Below the pieces are notes generated by a model. It did not search any database. It was given only the letters and a program-made list of their open reading frames with translations, and was not told the origin of the DNA. From NCBI RefSeq assembly GCF_026711005.1, contig NZ_JAPPVJ010000002.1, positions 186,001 through 250,000 of the forward strand: a DNA stretch of 64,000 nt, written 5' to 3'. The position numbers were made by a program, and so were the translations under genes. This stretch comes from Sphingobacterium sp. UT-1RO-CII-1 (GTDB lineage: Bacteria; Bacteroidota; Bacteroidia; Sphingobacteriales; Sphingobacteriaceae). Position 1 is the stretch's first letter. Each line of letters opens with the position of its first letter. Of this stretch, positions 48,219 through 57,282 are shown piece after piece.

Positions 48219-49655
48219 TTAACTTTTAACTTCTTCCCAAAATGGGGCTTCTTCATCAAACTCGCCTTCCCATTTCGCTACGACTACCGTCGCTAAACAA
48301 TTGCCGATCACATTCACCGACGTACGCGCCATATCCATTAGCTCGTCTATCCCCAAAATAGCTGCTATAACAAACGTTGGCAATCCAAACTGATCTGCCG
48401 TAGCAATAAGCACAATTAGAGAAGCTCTGGGCACAGCTGCCACACCTTTAGAAGTAATCATTAACGTAAATGCGATCAAGAGTTGTTGACCGATACTGAG
48501 ATCTATACCTGCTGCCTGCGCAACAAAAATAGAAGCCAATGATAAGTAAAGCGATGTTCCGTCTAAATTAAAGCTATAACCTGTCGGAATAACAAAAGAA
48601 ACAATCTTACGCGGAACACCAAATTTTTCCATAGCGCTCATCGCTTTTGGTAACGCCGCATCCGAACTGGTCGTCGCAAACGCAATAGACACCGGTTCCT
48701 TAATAGCTTTAATAAACTGCTTGATCGGGATCTTTAAAAAGATCATTACGGGTAGCAGTACGCAAAGCAAAAATAGTGTCAAAGCTAAATACAAACTCCC
48801 CAAAAGCATGAATAAATTTTTGAGTATATCCACGCCAAGATGCCCTACAGTATAGGCCATAGCTGCCCCTACACCTATAGGTGCAAATAACATCACCAAA
48901 TTTGTATACTTAAACATCGCTTCCGACAAACTTTCAGTAAAGTCAACCAAAGGTTTTCTCTTCTTTTCCTCCACCAAGGCAAGCGCAATACCGAATATTA
49001 CGCCAAAAACAACAATCTGCAAAACTTTATTCTCATAAACAGATTTTACAATATTCTCTGGAAAAGTGTCTCGAATAAAGGCATTGAACTTGAAAACCCC
49101 ATGCACAGAGGGATCTATATGCTCCATAGCCTTCATATCAGCTTCTGTGATACCTGTACTGGTCGGTAACTCTTCATGGGGCATGTTAGCGACATCCACA
49201 CCAACCCCTGCCTGTGTCAGGTTAATCACGATAAGACCTATAAAAATCGCACAAGAAGTGGCTAAAAAGAAGTATAACATAGACTTCCACGCCATACGCC
49301 CTACAGATTTCAGGTCAGAATGTCCTGCTATCCCATAAACCAAAGTAGCGAAGAGAATTGGCCCGACAATTGTTTTTACTAATTTTATAAAACCTTGGGA
49401 CAAGGGCTGTAAAGATCTTGCCAAGTCAGGGAAATCAAGCCCTACAAAAACTCCAAGTACCAAGCAGGTTAATATCCAGGTTGTTAAATCTCTACGCACA
49501 ACAGCGTTCAGTGTTAATACAGCTGCAACTACCCAACGTACCACCATCATCACATCAGGATGAATAGCAAGCCATTCAAACTCATAAATCAATGTTAATA
49601 CAACGGCAATCGATACGGTAAAGAGGGTAATAACAGCGGTTTGTTTTTTCAGCAT
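48219..49655 (-). CDS. Dicarboxylate/amino acid:cation symporter (DAACS family)
   Basis: The 478-residue membrane protein has the GltP/DctA-type signatures: VKTIVGPILFATLVYGIAG, the serine-rich loop AFATTSSDAALPKAMSAMEKFG, SFVIPTGYSFNLDGTSLYLSLA, ITSKGVAAVPRAS and the substrate region FGIDELMDMARTSVNVIGN written here as LGIDELMDMARTSVNVIGN. It imports glutamate, aspartate or C4-dicarboxylates with sodium or protons. It is monocistronic. Confidence 0.94.
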   Translation of the reverse strand: MLKKQTAVITLFTVSIAVVLTLIYEFEWLAIHPDVMMVVRWVVAAVLTLNAVVRRDLTTWILTCLVLGVFVGLDFPDLARSLQPLSQGFIKLVKTIVGPILFATLVYGIAGHSDLKSVGRMAWKSMLYFFLATSCAIFIGLIVINLTQAGVGVDVANMPHEELPTSTGITEADMKAMEHIDPSVHGVFKFNAFIRDTFPENIVKSVYENKVLQIVVFGVIFGIALALVEEKKRKPLVDFTESLSEAMFKYTNLVMLFAPIGVGAAMAYTVGHLGVDILKNLFMLLGSLYLALTLFLLCVLLPVMIFLKIPIKQFIKAIKEPVSIAFATTSSDAALPKAMSAMEKFGVPRKIVSFVIPTGYSFNLDGTSLYLSLASIFVAQAAGIDLSIGQQLLIAFTLMITSKGVAAVPRASLIVLIATADQFGLPTFVIAAILGIDELMDMARTSVNVIGNCLATVVVAKWEGEFDEEAPFWEEVKS

Positions 49656-49742
49656 TTAGTTTTGTTTATATTTTTTGGATGAACAAAAATATAAAAATAT
49701 GGGCTGAAACCAAATTTAATACGGCAAACAAGGAAACAATAA

Positions 49743-49773
49743 AAAAGGCACTATCCTTAAAATAGTGCCTTTT
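49743..49773 (-). terminator. Terminator after the ferredoxin gene
   Basis: AAAAGGCACTA and TAGTGCCTTTT are paired across a 9-base loop, with a T-run on the minus strand. Confidence 0.8.
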
Positions 49774-49794
49774 CATATGAAAACAATGAAGTTA

Positions 49795-50145
49795 TTACTC
49801 GGCGTGCAACCAAGCCTTCTTAGCTAAAAGCTCATCTTCTGTCTCTCTTACTTCTTCATCATCCACACAACAATCTACTGGGCAGACTGCTGCACATTGT
49901 GGCTCATCATGAAACCCTTTACACTCCGTACACTTATCTGGCACGATATAATATACTTCATCTGAAATAGCGTCCTGTGTGGCATTTGAATCTAAGGTTA
50001 CACCATCACCAAAATCTATAAGTCCTTCTAAAGCTGTTCCATCAGAAAATTTCCATGAAACACCTGCATCATATATCGCGTTATTAGGGCATTCAGGTTC
50101 GCATGCTCCACAATTTATACACTCGTCAGTAATTTTAATTGCCAT
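49795..50145 (-). CDS. 2[4Fe-4S] ferredoxin
   Basis: The 116-residue protein has two cluster-binding motifs, CINCGACEPECP (start) and CTECKGFHDEPQCAAVCP (about residues 74-91). Between them is an acidic insert of about 50 residues typical of Bacteroidota ferredoxins, and the C-terminal tail is acidic. It transfers electrons in the cytoplasm. It is divergent from acyl-CoA reductase, but a shared pathway is only possible, not shown. Confidence 0.95.
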   Translation of the reverse strand: MAIKITDECINCGACEPECPNNAIYDAGVSWKFSDGTALEGLIDFGDGVTLDSNATQDAISDEVYYIVPDKCTECKGFHDEPQCAAVCPVDCCVDDEEVRETEDELLAKKAWLHAE

Positions 50146-50278
50146 TTATAACTTTACAATTATAATAAATAAACTAATTTTGTCTCAACAACAAGAATAA
50201 TACTATACAAAGTTAGTAGTTATTTCTTATTGCTTACAAATATAGTAGAAAAAAATATCAGATTAATTCTAAATTGTA

Positions 50279-51298
50279 TTGATTTTGACACAGAAACAAC
50301 GAATTGAGGCATTTGTGACACTTGGTAGATTTCTTTCCTCAGAGTCACAGGAGCTAGCCGATGTCATCCATAAAGCGTCCGTATTGAACCCCTGGTACAC
50401 AACAGCCAATATTAAAAAGCAACTGGCAGCTTTGGCACACAACCTAACAACAGACAAACTAACGTCATGGCTTAGCCCTTACCCATCTACCCATTCCGAC
50501 AAAACTGTTGCACTTATTTTGGCCGGAAACATACCCTTAGTAGGTTTTCATGATATCATGGCAGTACTACTAGCTGGTTTTAAAACACAAATAAAAGCTT
50601 CATCTGATGATGCTGGCCTTACGAGCTTTGCATTAAAAAAACTCATAGAAATCGAGCCTCTCTTTGAACAGAAAATAAGTCTGCCAGAACGTTTGCAAAA
50701 TTTCGACCTCGTCATAGCAACAGGAAACGATAACAGTTCGCGTTATTTTGAATATTACTTTGGCAAAAAACCACATATTATCCGGAAAAACAGAAACTCT
50801 TTAGCAATTCTTACCGGTAAAGAAAGCAAAGAACAACTCCATGAATTGGGGAGCGATATATTTGATTTCTTTGGCCTGGGATGCCGATCTGTTTCTAAAA
50901 TCTATATTCCAAAAGGCTACGACATAGCTACTTTTTACGAAGGGATAGCTGATTTTAAAGGAGTAATGGATCACTTCAAATATGCTAACAACTACGATTA
51001 CAATAAATCGATCTATCTCATCAATGCCGACAAACATTATGATAATGGCTTTCTATTGCTTAAAGAAGATCAACGCCTTGCTTCTCCTCTAGCTGTCGTG
51101 TTTTATGAAGAATATGAAAGTTTGGTAGACCTATATACTTCATTGCAATCTCAAACAGACAAAATACAATGTATCGTTACCAACCAAACGGAGGCGAATC
51201 ATATTCCCAGTTTTAGATTTGGTTTCAGCCAAACTCCTGCACTAAGCGATTATGCTGATAACGTAAATACATTGGATTTTCTTTTCTCCAATTTATAA
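50279..51298 (+). CDS. LuxC-like acyl-CoA reductase (TTG start)
   Basis: This 339-residue protein has LNPWYTTANIKKQLAALAH, VALILAGNIPLVGFHDIMAVLLAGF and LGCRSVSKIYIP with the catalytic-type Cys, matching the Bacteroidota acyl-CoA reductase (LuxC/aldehyde-dehydrogenase-like) family. It would reduce fatty acyl-CoA to aldehyde with NADPH. There is no ATG before the conserved N-terminus, so TTG at 50279 (or 50285) is the best start. Confidence 0.88.
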   Translation: MILTQKQRIEAFVTLGRFLSSESQELADVIHKASVLNPWYTTANIKKQLAALAHNLTTDKLTSWLSPYPSTHSDKTVALILAGNIPLVGFHDIMAVLLAGFKTQIKASSDDAGLTSFALKKLIEIEPLFEQKISLPERLQNFDLVIATGNDNSSRYFEYYFGKKPHIIRKNRNSLAILTGKESKEQLHELGSDIFDFFGLGCRSVSKIYIPKGYDIATFYEGIADFKGVMDHFKYANNYDYNKSIYLINADKHYDNGFLLLKEDQRLASPLAVVFYEEYESLVDLYTSLQSQTDKIQCIVTNQTEANHIPSFRFGFSQTPALSDYADNVNTLDFLFSNL

Positions 51299-51318
51299 TA
51301 CTATTACGGAAAAAACTC

Positions 51319-51326
51319 TAACTTTG
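51319..51326 (+). promoter_or_regulatory. Promoter box for the 69-codon gene and ftsE, near-leaderless
   Basis: TAACTTTG is followed by TTAGAC and ATG at 51333. The predicted start is only about 3 bases before the start codon. Confidence 0.45.
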
Positions 51327-51332
51327 TTAGAC

Positions 51333-51542
51333 ATGATGATGTATGTTATAAAGGTTAAAGGTATTGCAAAAATACCTTCTTATGTACAGTTAAGGGATGA
51401 CAAGTTTACTTTGTTGGCCTATTTTCGCATCGATAGGCCTGAAAAAGCGCTTGAGAAAATCGGTTTAGGTGATAAGTCAGACTATATTATGGAAATAATA
51501 CAGGACCAACCTTTTGGGAAGGTAGTAGAAATCGAACTATAA
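51333..51542 (+). CDS. Small conserved-looking protein upstream of ftsE (69 aa)
   Basis: This is a soluble 69-residue protein of regular strand/helix pattern (YVIKVKGIAKIPSYVQLRDD...GKVVEIEL). I do not recognise the family. Three ATG codons lie in a row at 51333-51341, so the exact start is uncertain by two residues. The gene ends 6 bases before ftsE and is almost certainly co-transcribed with it. Confidence 0.7.
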   Translation: MMMYVIKVKGIAKIPSYVQLRDDKFTLLAYFRIDRPEKALEKIGLGDKSDYIMEIIQDQPFGKVVEIEL

Positions 51543-51548
51543 AACAGT

Positions 51549-52229
51549 ATGGTAGAAAACACAGTTATAAAACTTAAGAACGTAGACATTTACCAACAAA
51601 ACCACTTGGTACTTTCGCATGTCAATTTAGATATTAAACAAGGTGAGTTCCTTTATCTAATCGGGCAATCAGGTACAGGAAAGAGTAGTTTATTAAAAAT
51701 CATTTACGGCGATTTATATATCCGTAGTGGCGAAGGCATAGTGGCAGGCTTCGATTTAAAGAAGCTTCATGAGAATGACGTCCCTTTTCTACGCCGAAAA
51801 CTAGGGATTGTCTTTCAGGACTTTCACTTGTTGAACGATCGTACAGTTGAAAAAAATTTAGAGTTTGCTCTACGTGCTACCGGCTGGAAAGATAAAGCAT
51901 TAATCGATGGGCGTATGCTTGACGTTCTAGAAAAGGTGGGACTACGTTCCAAGCTTCGTAAAATGCCACACGAATTGTCTGGCGGCGAGCAACAACGTGT
52001 TGTTATCGCACGCGCTTTGCTTAATAACCCTGAAATCATCTTAGCCGATGAGCCTACAGGCAACCTTGACCCTGCCACCTCGGAAGAGATTGTATTGCTA
52101 CTGCGTGATATTGCAACTTCAGGTACAGCTGTACTTATGGCAACCCATGATTATGAAATTATTAAGAATATGCCTGCGCGTGTTATCAAAACCGCAGACA
52201 CTGCCTTGTATGACAACGTGACTGTATAA
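51549..52229 (+). CDS. ftsE: Cell-division ABC ATPase FtsE
   Basis: The 226-residue ATPase has Walker A GQSGTGKSS, Q-loop region GIVFQDFHLL, the ABC signature ELSGGEQQRV, Walker B IILADEPTGNLDP and ATHDYEII. These match FtsE, which with FtsX controls cell-wall hydrolases at the division site. No ftsX lies next to it, so the partner gene must be elsewhere, as is common in Bacteroidota. LolD-like lipoprotein exporters are the main alternative. Confidence 0.88.
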   Translation: MVENTVIKLKNVDIYQQNHLVLSHVNLDIKQGEFLYLIGQSGTGKSSLLKIIYGDLYIRSGEGIVAGFDLKKLHENDVPFLRRKLGIVFQDFHLLNDRTVEKNLEFALRATGWKDKALIDGRMLDVLEKVGLRSKLRKMPHELSGGEQQRVVIARALLNNPEIILADEPTGNLDPATSEEIVLLLRDIATSGTAVLMATHDYEIIKNMPARVIKTADTALYDNVTV

Positions 52230-52256
52230 CACATTTTTCACTATTACACGATAATT

Positions 52257-52310
52257 AAAGTCGACATGCTGTCAGTTTATTTTAGTATAGACTGACAGCA
52301 TGTCGACTTT
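52257..52310 (+). terminator. 20-bp perfect inverted repeat, terminator of ftsE
   Basis: AAAGTCGACATGCTGTCAGT (52257-52276) pairs exactly with its complement at 52291-52310 across a 14-base loop, then TTG. It is an unusually long, G/C-richer stem for this region. Confidence 0.8.
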
Positions 52311-52386
52311 TTGTTACTTGGCAATATTATTGACAAAAGCAGAGTGTAGTAATGTGCAGCTATTAATTAGGTGAAATTAATTAGAT

Positions 52387-52932
52387 ATGATGAACGAACA
52401 AGATAAAGATATTCAAGAAGAAAACTTAGCTAATATCGAAGGAACAAACTCTGAAGATGTTGCAAATACACAGGAACTAAGTGTAGAAGAAAAATTGCAA
52501 GAAGAGTTAGCAAAAGCAAATGACAAATACACCCGTTTATTTGCTGAGTTTGATAACTATAAAAAACGCACTTCACGCGAACGAGTAGACCTTATCCAAT
52601 CTGCAGGAAAAGATGTCTTAAATAAATTACTACCTATATTGGATGATTTTGATCGTGCACTTGCTGCGATGGAAACAGCTAATGACATTGCTCCTATTAA
52701 AGAAGGTGTCGATTTAGTGAACCAAAAATTCCGCAAAACTTTAATGCAAGAAGGCTTAAAGGAAATGGAAGACCTAATTGGTCAACCGTTTGATGCAGAA
52801 TATCAAGAAGCTATCACAGCTATACCTGCTCCAAGTGAAGATTTAAAAAATAAAGTAATTGATGTAGTAGAGAAGGGATACTTTTTAAATGAAAAAGTTA
52901 TTCGCTTTGCGAAAGTAGTGATAGGGCAATAA
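52387..52932 (+). CDS. grpE: Nucleotide exchange factor GrpE
   Basis: The 181-residue protein has an acidic N-terminus, a long coiled coil (residues 30-75) with [17 protein letters not shown], and the C-terminal beta domain ([15 protein letters not shown] and [17 protein letters not shown]). It releases ADP from DnaK. The stop is 4 bases before dnaJ, so the two form an operon. Two ATGs in tandem make the start uncertain by one codon. Confidence 0.97.
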   Translation: MMNEQDKDIQEENLANIEGTNSEDVANTQELSVEEKLQEELAKANDKYTRLFAEFDNYKKRTSRERVDLIQSAGKDVLNKLLPILDDFDRALAAMETANDIAPIKEGVDLVNQKFRKTLMQEGLKEMEDLIGQPFDAEYQEAITAIPAPSEDLKNKVIDVVEKGYFLNEKVIRFAKVVIGQ

Positions 52933-52936
52933 GAAA

Positions 52937-54088
52937 ATGGCAAAAAGGGATTATTACGACATATTAGGCGTTGCTAAAACGGCGGATGCTTCTGAAATTA
53001 AGTCTGCTTATCGTAAGCTAGCAATAAAATATCACCCGGACAAAAACCCGGATAATAAAGAAGCCGAGGAAATGTTTAAGGAAGCTGCAGAAGCTTACGA
53101 AATATTGAGCAACCCTGAAAAGCGTCAGCGTTACGACCAGTTCGGGCATGCGGGTAACTCTGCGTCTGGTTTTGGTGGTGGCGGCATGAATATGGACGAC
53201 ATATTCAGCCAGTTTGGCGATATTTTTGGTGGTGGCGGAAGCCCCTTCGATAGTTTCTTTGGTGGCGGAGGTCGTTCCGGCGGAGGTCGCCGTGTACAGC
53301 GAGGCTCCAACTTACGCATTAAAGTCAAGCTTACTCTTAGTGAAATAGCAAACGGTGTAGAGAAGAAAGTTAAGGTGAACAAACAGGTTAACTGTAAAAC
53401 CTGCGACGGCACCGGTGCTAAAGATAAGGCTTCTTACCATACGTGTAAAACTTGTGGCGGCTCAGGTTCTGTACGCCGTGTCACAAACACTATCTTAGGG
53501 CAAATGCAAACAACAAGTACTTGTCCTACTTGTAACGGAGAGGGTATTGAGGTAACAGCAAAATGTACAAGTTGCCACGGAGACGGCTTACAGCGCGGAG
53601 AAGAAACCATTAATATCAATATTCCTGCAGGCGTGAGCGAAGGCATGCAATTGTCTATGAGCGGAAAAGGAAATGCTGCTCCTAGAGGCGGTGTCCCTGG
53701 CGACTTAATTATCGCTATCGAGGAAATACCGCATGAAACATTGAAACGTGACGGTATAAATGTCATCTATGACCTTTATATCAATTTTGCAGATGCAGCC
53801 TTAGGCACCAGCGTAGAAATACCGACTATAGATGGTAAAGCCAAGATTAAAATTGAGCCTGGTACACAGGGAGGGAAAATTTTAAGACTGAAAGGCAAAG
53901 GCATACCAGAAGTTAACTCTTATCACACCGGTGATCAGTTGGTCTATGTCAATGTTTGGACACCTAAAGCTGTTTCAGCTGAAGAGCGTTCTTTACTGGA
54001 AAAACTAAAAAGCTCTGCTAATTTTAAACCGCAACCAGGAAAAAGTGAGAAATCATTTTTTGAACGGATTAAAGAGTACTTTGAATAA
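52937..54088 (+). CDS. dnaJ: Chaperone DnaJ
   Basis: The 383-residue protein has the J domain with HPD (IKYHPDKNP), a Gly/Phe-rich linker (about 75-130), four CxxCxGxG zinc-finger repeats ([32 protein letters not shown]) and the C-terminal substrate-binding domains. It delivers clients to DnaK. It follows grpE by 4 bases; dnaK is not in the window. Confidence 0.98.
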   Translation: MAKRDYYDILGVAKTADASEIKSAYRKLAIKYHPDKNPDNKEAEEMFKEAAEAYEILSNPEKRQRYDQFGHAGNSASGFGGGGMNMDDIFSQFGDIFGGGGSPFDSFFGGGGRSGGGRRVQRGSNLRIKVKLTLSEIANGVEKKVKVNKQVNCKTCDGTGAKDKASYHTCKTCGGSGSVRRVTNTILGQMQTTSTCPTCNGEGIEVTAKCTSCHGDGLQRGEETININIPAGVSEGMQLSMSGKGNAAPRGGVPGDLIIAIEEIPHETLKRDGINVIYDLYINFADAALGTSVEIPTIDGKAKIKIEPGTQGGKILRLKGKGIPEVNSYHTGDQLVYVNVWTPKAVSAEERSLLEKLKSSANFKPQPGKSEKSFFERIKEYFE

Positions 54089-54114
54089 AGTATTCTAAAA
54101 AATATATTTATCGA

Positions 54115-54148
54115 AAGTTCCTTCTAATTCTATAGAAGGAACTTTTTT
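54115..54148 (+). terminator. Terminator after dnaJ
   Basis: AAGTTCCTTCTA and TAGAAGGAACTT are paired across a 6-base loop with a T-run. The 320 bases from here to the first OMP gene hold only its promoter region. Confidence 0.85.
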
Positions 54149-54397
54149 TATCCCCTTCCCTTCCCTAGTTGATTTACATACGACCCCTGTCTACTAAAAA
54201 TGTAAAACTGACATACAAAAGAGGTCTACTGCCTTTTTTACAGTAATTCAAGCTGACATTTTGCTGTAGAAATAGCGCTACAAACCTCTCTAAAGCAGGA
54301 TTTATAAATTAAATGTTAAAATATAATTACCTAAATATTAAGAAGATCTAATTATAGTTGCAGAAACAAACATTTAAATGACAATTATCTTTATCAG

Positions 54398-54413
54398 TGG
54401 CACAGCGATTGAA
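54398..54413 (+). promoter_or_regulatory. Sigma-54-like promoter of OMP gene 1
   Basis: TGGCAC, five bases, then TTGAA matches the -24/-12 layout of sigma-54 promoters (TGGCAC-N5-TTGC), with A in place of C in the -12 box. The predicted start is about 46 bases before the ATG at 54470. The same element occurs before the second copy. Confidence 0.5.
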
Positions 54414-54469
54414 CAACCTGACTTAAATTGACTCAAGGTCAATTTAAAACAACATTAATACAAATTAAT

Positions 54470-55057
54470 ATGAAAAAAATTTTACTTACATTAACTGCTG
54501 TTGCAGCTTTAACATTGGCTTCACAAGCTCAAACTGAAAAAGGTAAATTCTTAGTAGGTGGTCAAGTTGGTTTCGAAACTTCGAAAATAAAAGATACTGA
54601 CACGAAGGCAAATTCATTCTCTATCAACCCTACAGTAGGTTATTTCGTTAGCGATAACTGGGCTATCGGTACTGCTGTTGGTTATGACTGGGCTAAAGGC
54701 GAGACTGCTAAAGACGCAAGCGTAAAAACAGACGCTTTTAACGTAGCTCCTTTTGCTAGAAATTATGTAGGTAACGGTCAGTTCCGTTTCTTCAGCCAGT
54801 TATCAGTTCCTATGCAGTTTGGTAAAACTACTACAGAAGTAGCTGGTGTTGAAGGCGAGTCTAAATTCCAAAACATTGGTGTAGAATTAGCTCCAGGTTT
54901 CGCTTTCTTCCCTACTAGCAAAATTGGTATCGAATTGAAAGTACGTGGTCTTTACTTCGAGTCAAGCAAAGATAAAACTGCTGATGTTACAACAAACACA
55001 TTTGGTTTAGATGCTAACTCATTGAAACCAACTTTAGGTGTTCAGTTTCACTTCTAA
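54470..55057 (+). CDS. Outer-membrane beta-barrel protein, copy 1 (195 aa)
   Basis: It has a signal peptide (MKKILLTLTAVAALTLASQAQ) and a mature part of alternating strands ending in the C-terminal LGVQFHF, with a terminal Phe as in outer-membrane barrels. The pattern (FLVGGQVGFETSK, INPTVGYFVSDNWAIGTAVGYDW) is that of small eight-stranded porin-family/OmpX-like proteins. It differs from the next gene at only about 25 of 195 positions. I chose the ATG at 54470 at the signal peptide. Confidence 0.9.
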   Translation: MKKILLTLTAVAALTLASQAQTEKGKFLVGGQVGFETSKIKDTDTKANSFSINPTVGYFVSDNWAIGTAVGYDWAKGETAKDASVKTDAFNVAPFARNYVGNGQFRFFSQLSVPMQFGKTTTEVAGVEGESKFQNIGVELAPGFAFFPTSKIGIELKVRGLYFESSKDKTADVTTNTFGLDANSLKPTLGVQFHF

Positions 55058-55079
55058 GAAGTAAACAAAAATAAAAAAG

Positions 55080-55111
55080 AGGTGTTAGTTGAAAAGCTAA
55101 CACCTTTTTTT
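55080..55111 (+). terminator. Terminator after OMP copy 1
   Basis: AGGTGTTAG and CTAACACCT are paired across 8 bases and followed by a run of T. Confidence 0.85.
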
Positions 55112-55331
55112 ATAAAGTAATAGTTGGCTAGTATCCAGCACACTCTTCTCTGCCCTCTACCTGACAATTTATCTTCCAATTATCTGCCAACATATGCTAT
55201 AACGACAGTGTTCTTGTCAGTCTAACTATTGTAAGCTTTCTTCTACATTTTTCCACTAAATATAGCTTTAAATAGAGATAAATCACATTAGTTGTGCAAA
55301 CAAACATTACAATGACAATACAAATCAACAT

Positions 55332-55347
55332 TGGCACAGGGATTGAA
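55332..55347 (+). promoter_or_regulatory. Sigma-54-like promoter of OMP gene 2
   Basis: TGGCAC-AGGGA-TTGAA repeats the element of copy 1, with the following TGACTTAAATTGA...GTCAATT segment also conserved. The predicted leader is about 47 bases. Confidence 0.5.
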
Positions 55348-55404
55348 CTATTTGACTTAAATTGATACAAAGTCAATTATTAAGAACAATTAAATTTTAA
55401 AATC

Positions 55405-55992
55405 ATGAAAAAAATATTACTTACATTAACAGCTGTTACAGCTTTAACATTTGCTTCACAAGCTCAAACTGAAAAAGGTAAATTCTTAGTAGGTGGTCAG
55501 GTTGGTTTCGAAACTTCAAAAGTAAAAGATACGGACGTTAAAGCGAACTCTTTCTCTATCAACCCTACAGTTAGTTACTTCGTTAGTGACAACTGGGCCG
55601 TAGGTACAGCAGTTGGTTACAACTGGAGCAAGAATGAAGCTGACAAAAACAACAATGTAAAAACAGATGCATTCAATGTAGCTCCATTTGCTAGAAACTA
55701 TGTAGGTAATGGACAGTTCCGTTTCTTCAGTCAATTATCAGTGCCTATGCAGTTTGGTAAAACTACGGCTGATAAAGCAGGTGCAGAAACTGAGTCTAAA
55801 TTCCAGAATATCGGTGTTGAGCTAGCTCCTGGTTTTGCTTTCTTCCCTACTAGCAGAGTGGGAATCGAATTGAAAGTACGTGGTCTTTACTTTGAGTCCA
55901 ACAAAGATAAAACAGCAGATGTTACGACTACTAAATTTGGTCTAGATGCAAATTCACTAAGTCCAACATTAGGTGTGCAATTTCATTTTTAA
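55405..55992 (+). CDS. Outer-membrane beta-barrel protein, copy 2 (195 aa)
   Basis: This is a tandem paralogue of the gene at 54470, of identical length and aligning without gaps. Most changes fall in two segments (residues 73-84 and 120-130), which are likely surface loops. The signal peptide and the terminal LGVQFHF are kept. The pair with its promoters is a duplicated unit of about 934 bp. Loop variation suggests selection from phage, host or ligand contact, but the function is not known. Confidence 0.9.
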   Translation: MKKILLTLTAVTALTFASQAQTEKGKFLVGGQVGFETSKVKDTDVKANSFSINPTVSYFVSDNWAVGTAVGYNWSKNEADKNNNVKTDAFNVAPFARNYVGNGQFRFFSQLSVPMQFGKTTADKAGAETESKFQNIGVELAPGFAFFPTSRVGIELKVRGLYFESNKDKTADVTTTKFGLDANSLSPTLGVQFHF

Positions 55993-56054
55993 GAATTGAA
56001 ACAATAGTTCATAATAAATGCGCAAGCTTTCAGGAAAAACAAGTAAACGCAGAG

Positions 56055-56080
56055 AGGTGTCGGTATTCCGGCACCTTTTC
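56055..56080 (+). terminator. Terminator after OMP copy 2
   Basis: AGGTGTCGG and CCGGCACCT are paired across 4 bases (TATT) with one G-T mismatch and followed by TTTTC. Confidence 0.7.
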
Positions 56081-57282
56081 TTATTAAGAATACCTACTTA
56101 ACAATATACACAGATTTCATTCACGCTTTATAGTAAAAAATAGGAGTTGCGTAAATTTTTAAGTTCATAGCCTTTTTCCGCAGACAGAGGTATACTCTTT
56201 GTCTCTTCTCCCCTTACCTAACCGTTGCATAAATAGTATTACATTCATCGCTTGATTGCCGCTTCATCTCCATTGGATCTACGCTTGCAAAACGAGGGTA
56301 ACAAAGACCAATCTTTGGATCTTATTACGACAAAAAAGAATATATAACGAAAAGGCAAGATGATAATTATCCCTGATAAGAACTCTTTAGTTATTGTCCG
56401 CCTGCTACTTAAAAGAGTGTTAACAGCATCATAAAGCAGCTTTAAAAAGAGACTATCTTTACTAAATGATCCATTTTGAAGACATACATGAAGAGTAAGT
56501 CCTTTACATGAACGGCCAAGTATGATGACTTAGCCGGCTAGGTATGCTACTTTATCTGCTAAGTAAACATACTTAACCCTCAATGAATAATTCTTTGCCC
56601 CATTTTGCAATGTTTTGCTGTTTTTGTAATTACACCAGTCCGTAAATATCAAGACAATAAGCCCTATGTAAAAGACAACAAGCGCTATGTAAAAAACATT
56701 GACGGCTAAAACAACATACATAGTCTGATTTACACATTACAATAAAGCCATGTAATTCCAAAAGGCGCTATGTATGTAGCGCTAATGACTATGTATGTAG
56801 CGCTAATGACCATATTCTCAGCATTTGCGGCTATTTATACAATAACAACATAGCTGTAAGCAGTATATATGAGCAGGTTTTTGGGACTAAGAACAAAGTC
56901 TATTGCAGTTGCTATTTATTTACTAGACAAACCTTTCAAAGATGCGAACTTACACCTAAGGAAGTAAGCTTTAAGCGAGAAGTGTACAACGGCTAAAACG
57001 AATGAGTGTGCTATTGCACTAAAAACATAGGACATCATGACTATGTAAGAAGCATTAGCCGTCAAATACTTTATGGATTATATCACTGTGTGCACAAGAA
57101 TCTAGTCGCTCTTTCTCCATCTATTAAACCGGTCCACTCAATCCATAGTTACAACGACTTCTAAAAAAACACCGTACGAAAAATAAAACTATAAAAAAGC
57201 CATTCGATAAACTGAACGGCTATGTATATCTTTTACTTATACACTCTTGTTAGAACTTCTCGATTTCTTAAACTAATTTTAT
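56081..57282. other. Long non-coding stretch with degenerate 21-bp repeats
   Basis: About 1.2 kb holds no gene that I can support. Minus-strand ORF 56530-56721 is short and repeat-derived. The middle (56520-57065) is full of variants of a unit of about 21 bases built around TACATAG and AGCGCT. The stretch ends just before the unknown lipoprotein gene. It contains no tRNA, no insertion-sequence ends and no recognisable protein remnants. Confidence 0.6.
56653..56809. repeat. Clearest part of the 21-bp repeat field
   Basis: Two 21-base units start at 56653 and 56674 (GACAATAAGCCCTATGTAAAA and GACAACAAGCGCTATGTAAAA share 19 of 21 positions). Two exact 21-base units, CTATGTATGTAGCGCTAATGA, occupy 56768-56788 and 56789-56809. 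The segment also contains the palindrome GCGCTA-TGTATG-TAGCGC. Confidence 0.8.

Noticed and set aside
56530..56721. Minus-strand ORF of 63 aa in the repeat field
   Set aside because: It is made of the repeat units, has a hydrophobic seven-residue pattern but no signal or family, and nearby units contain stops. I treat it as repeat-derived, not a gene.
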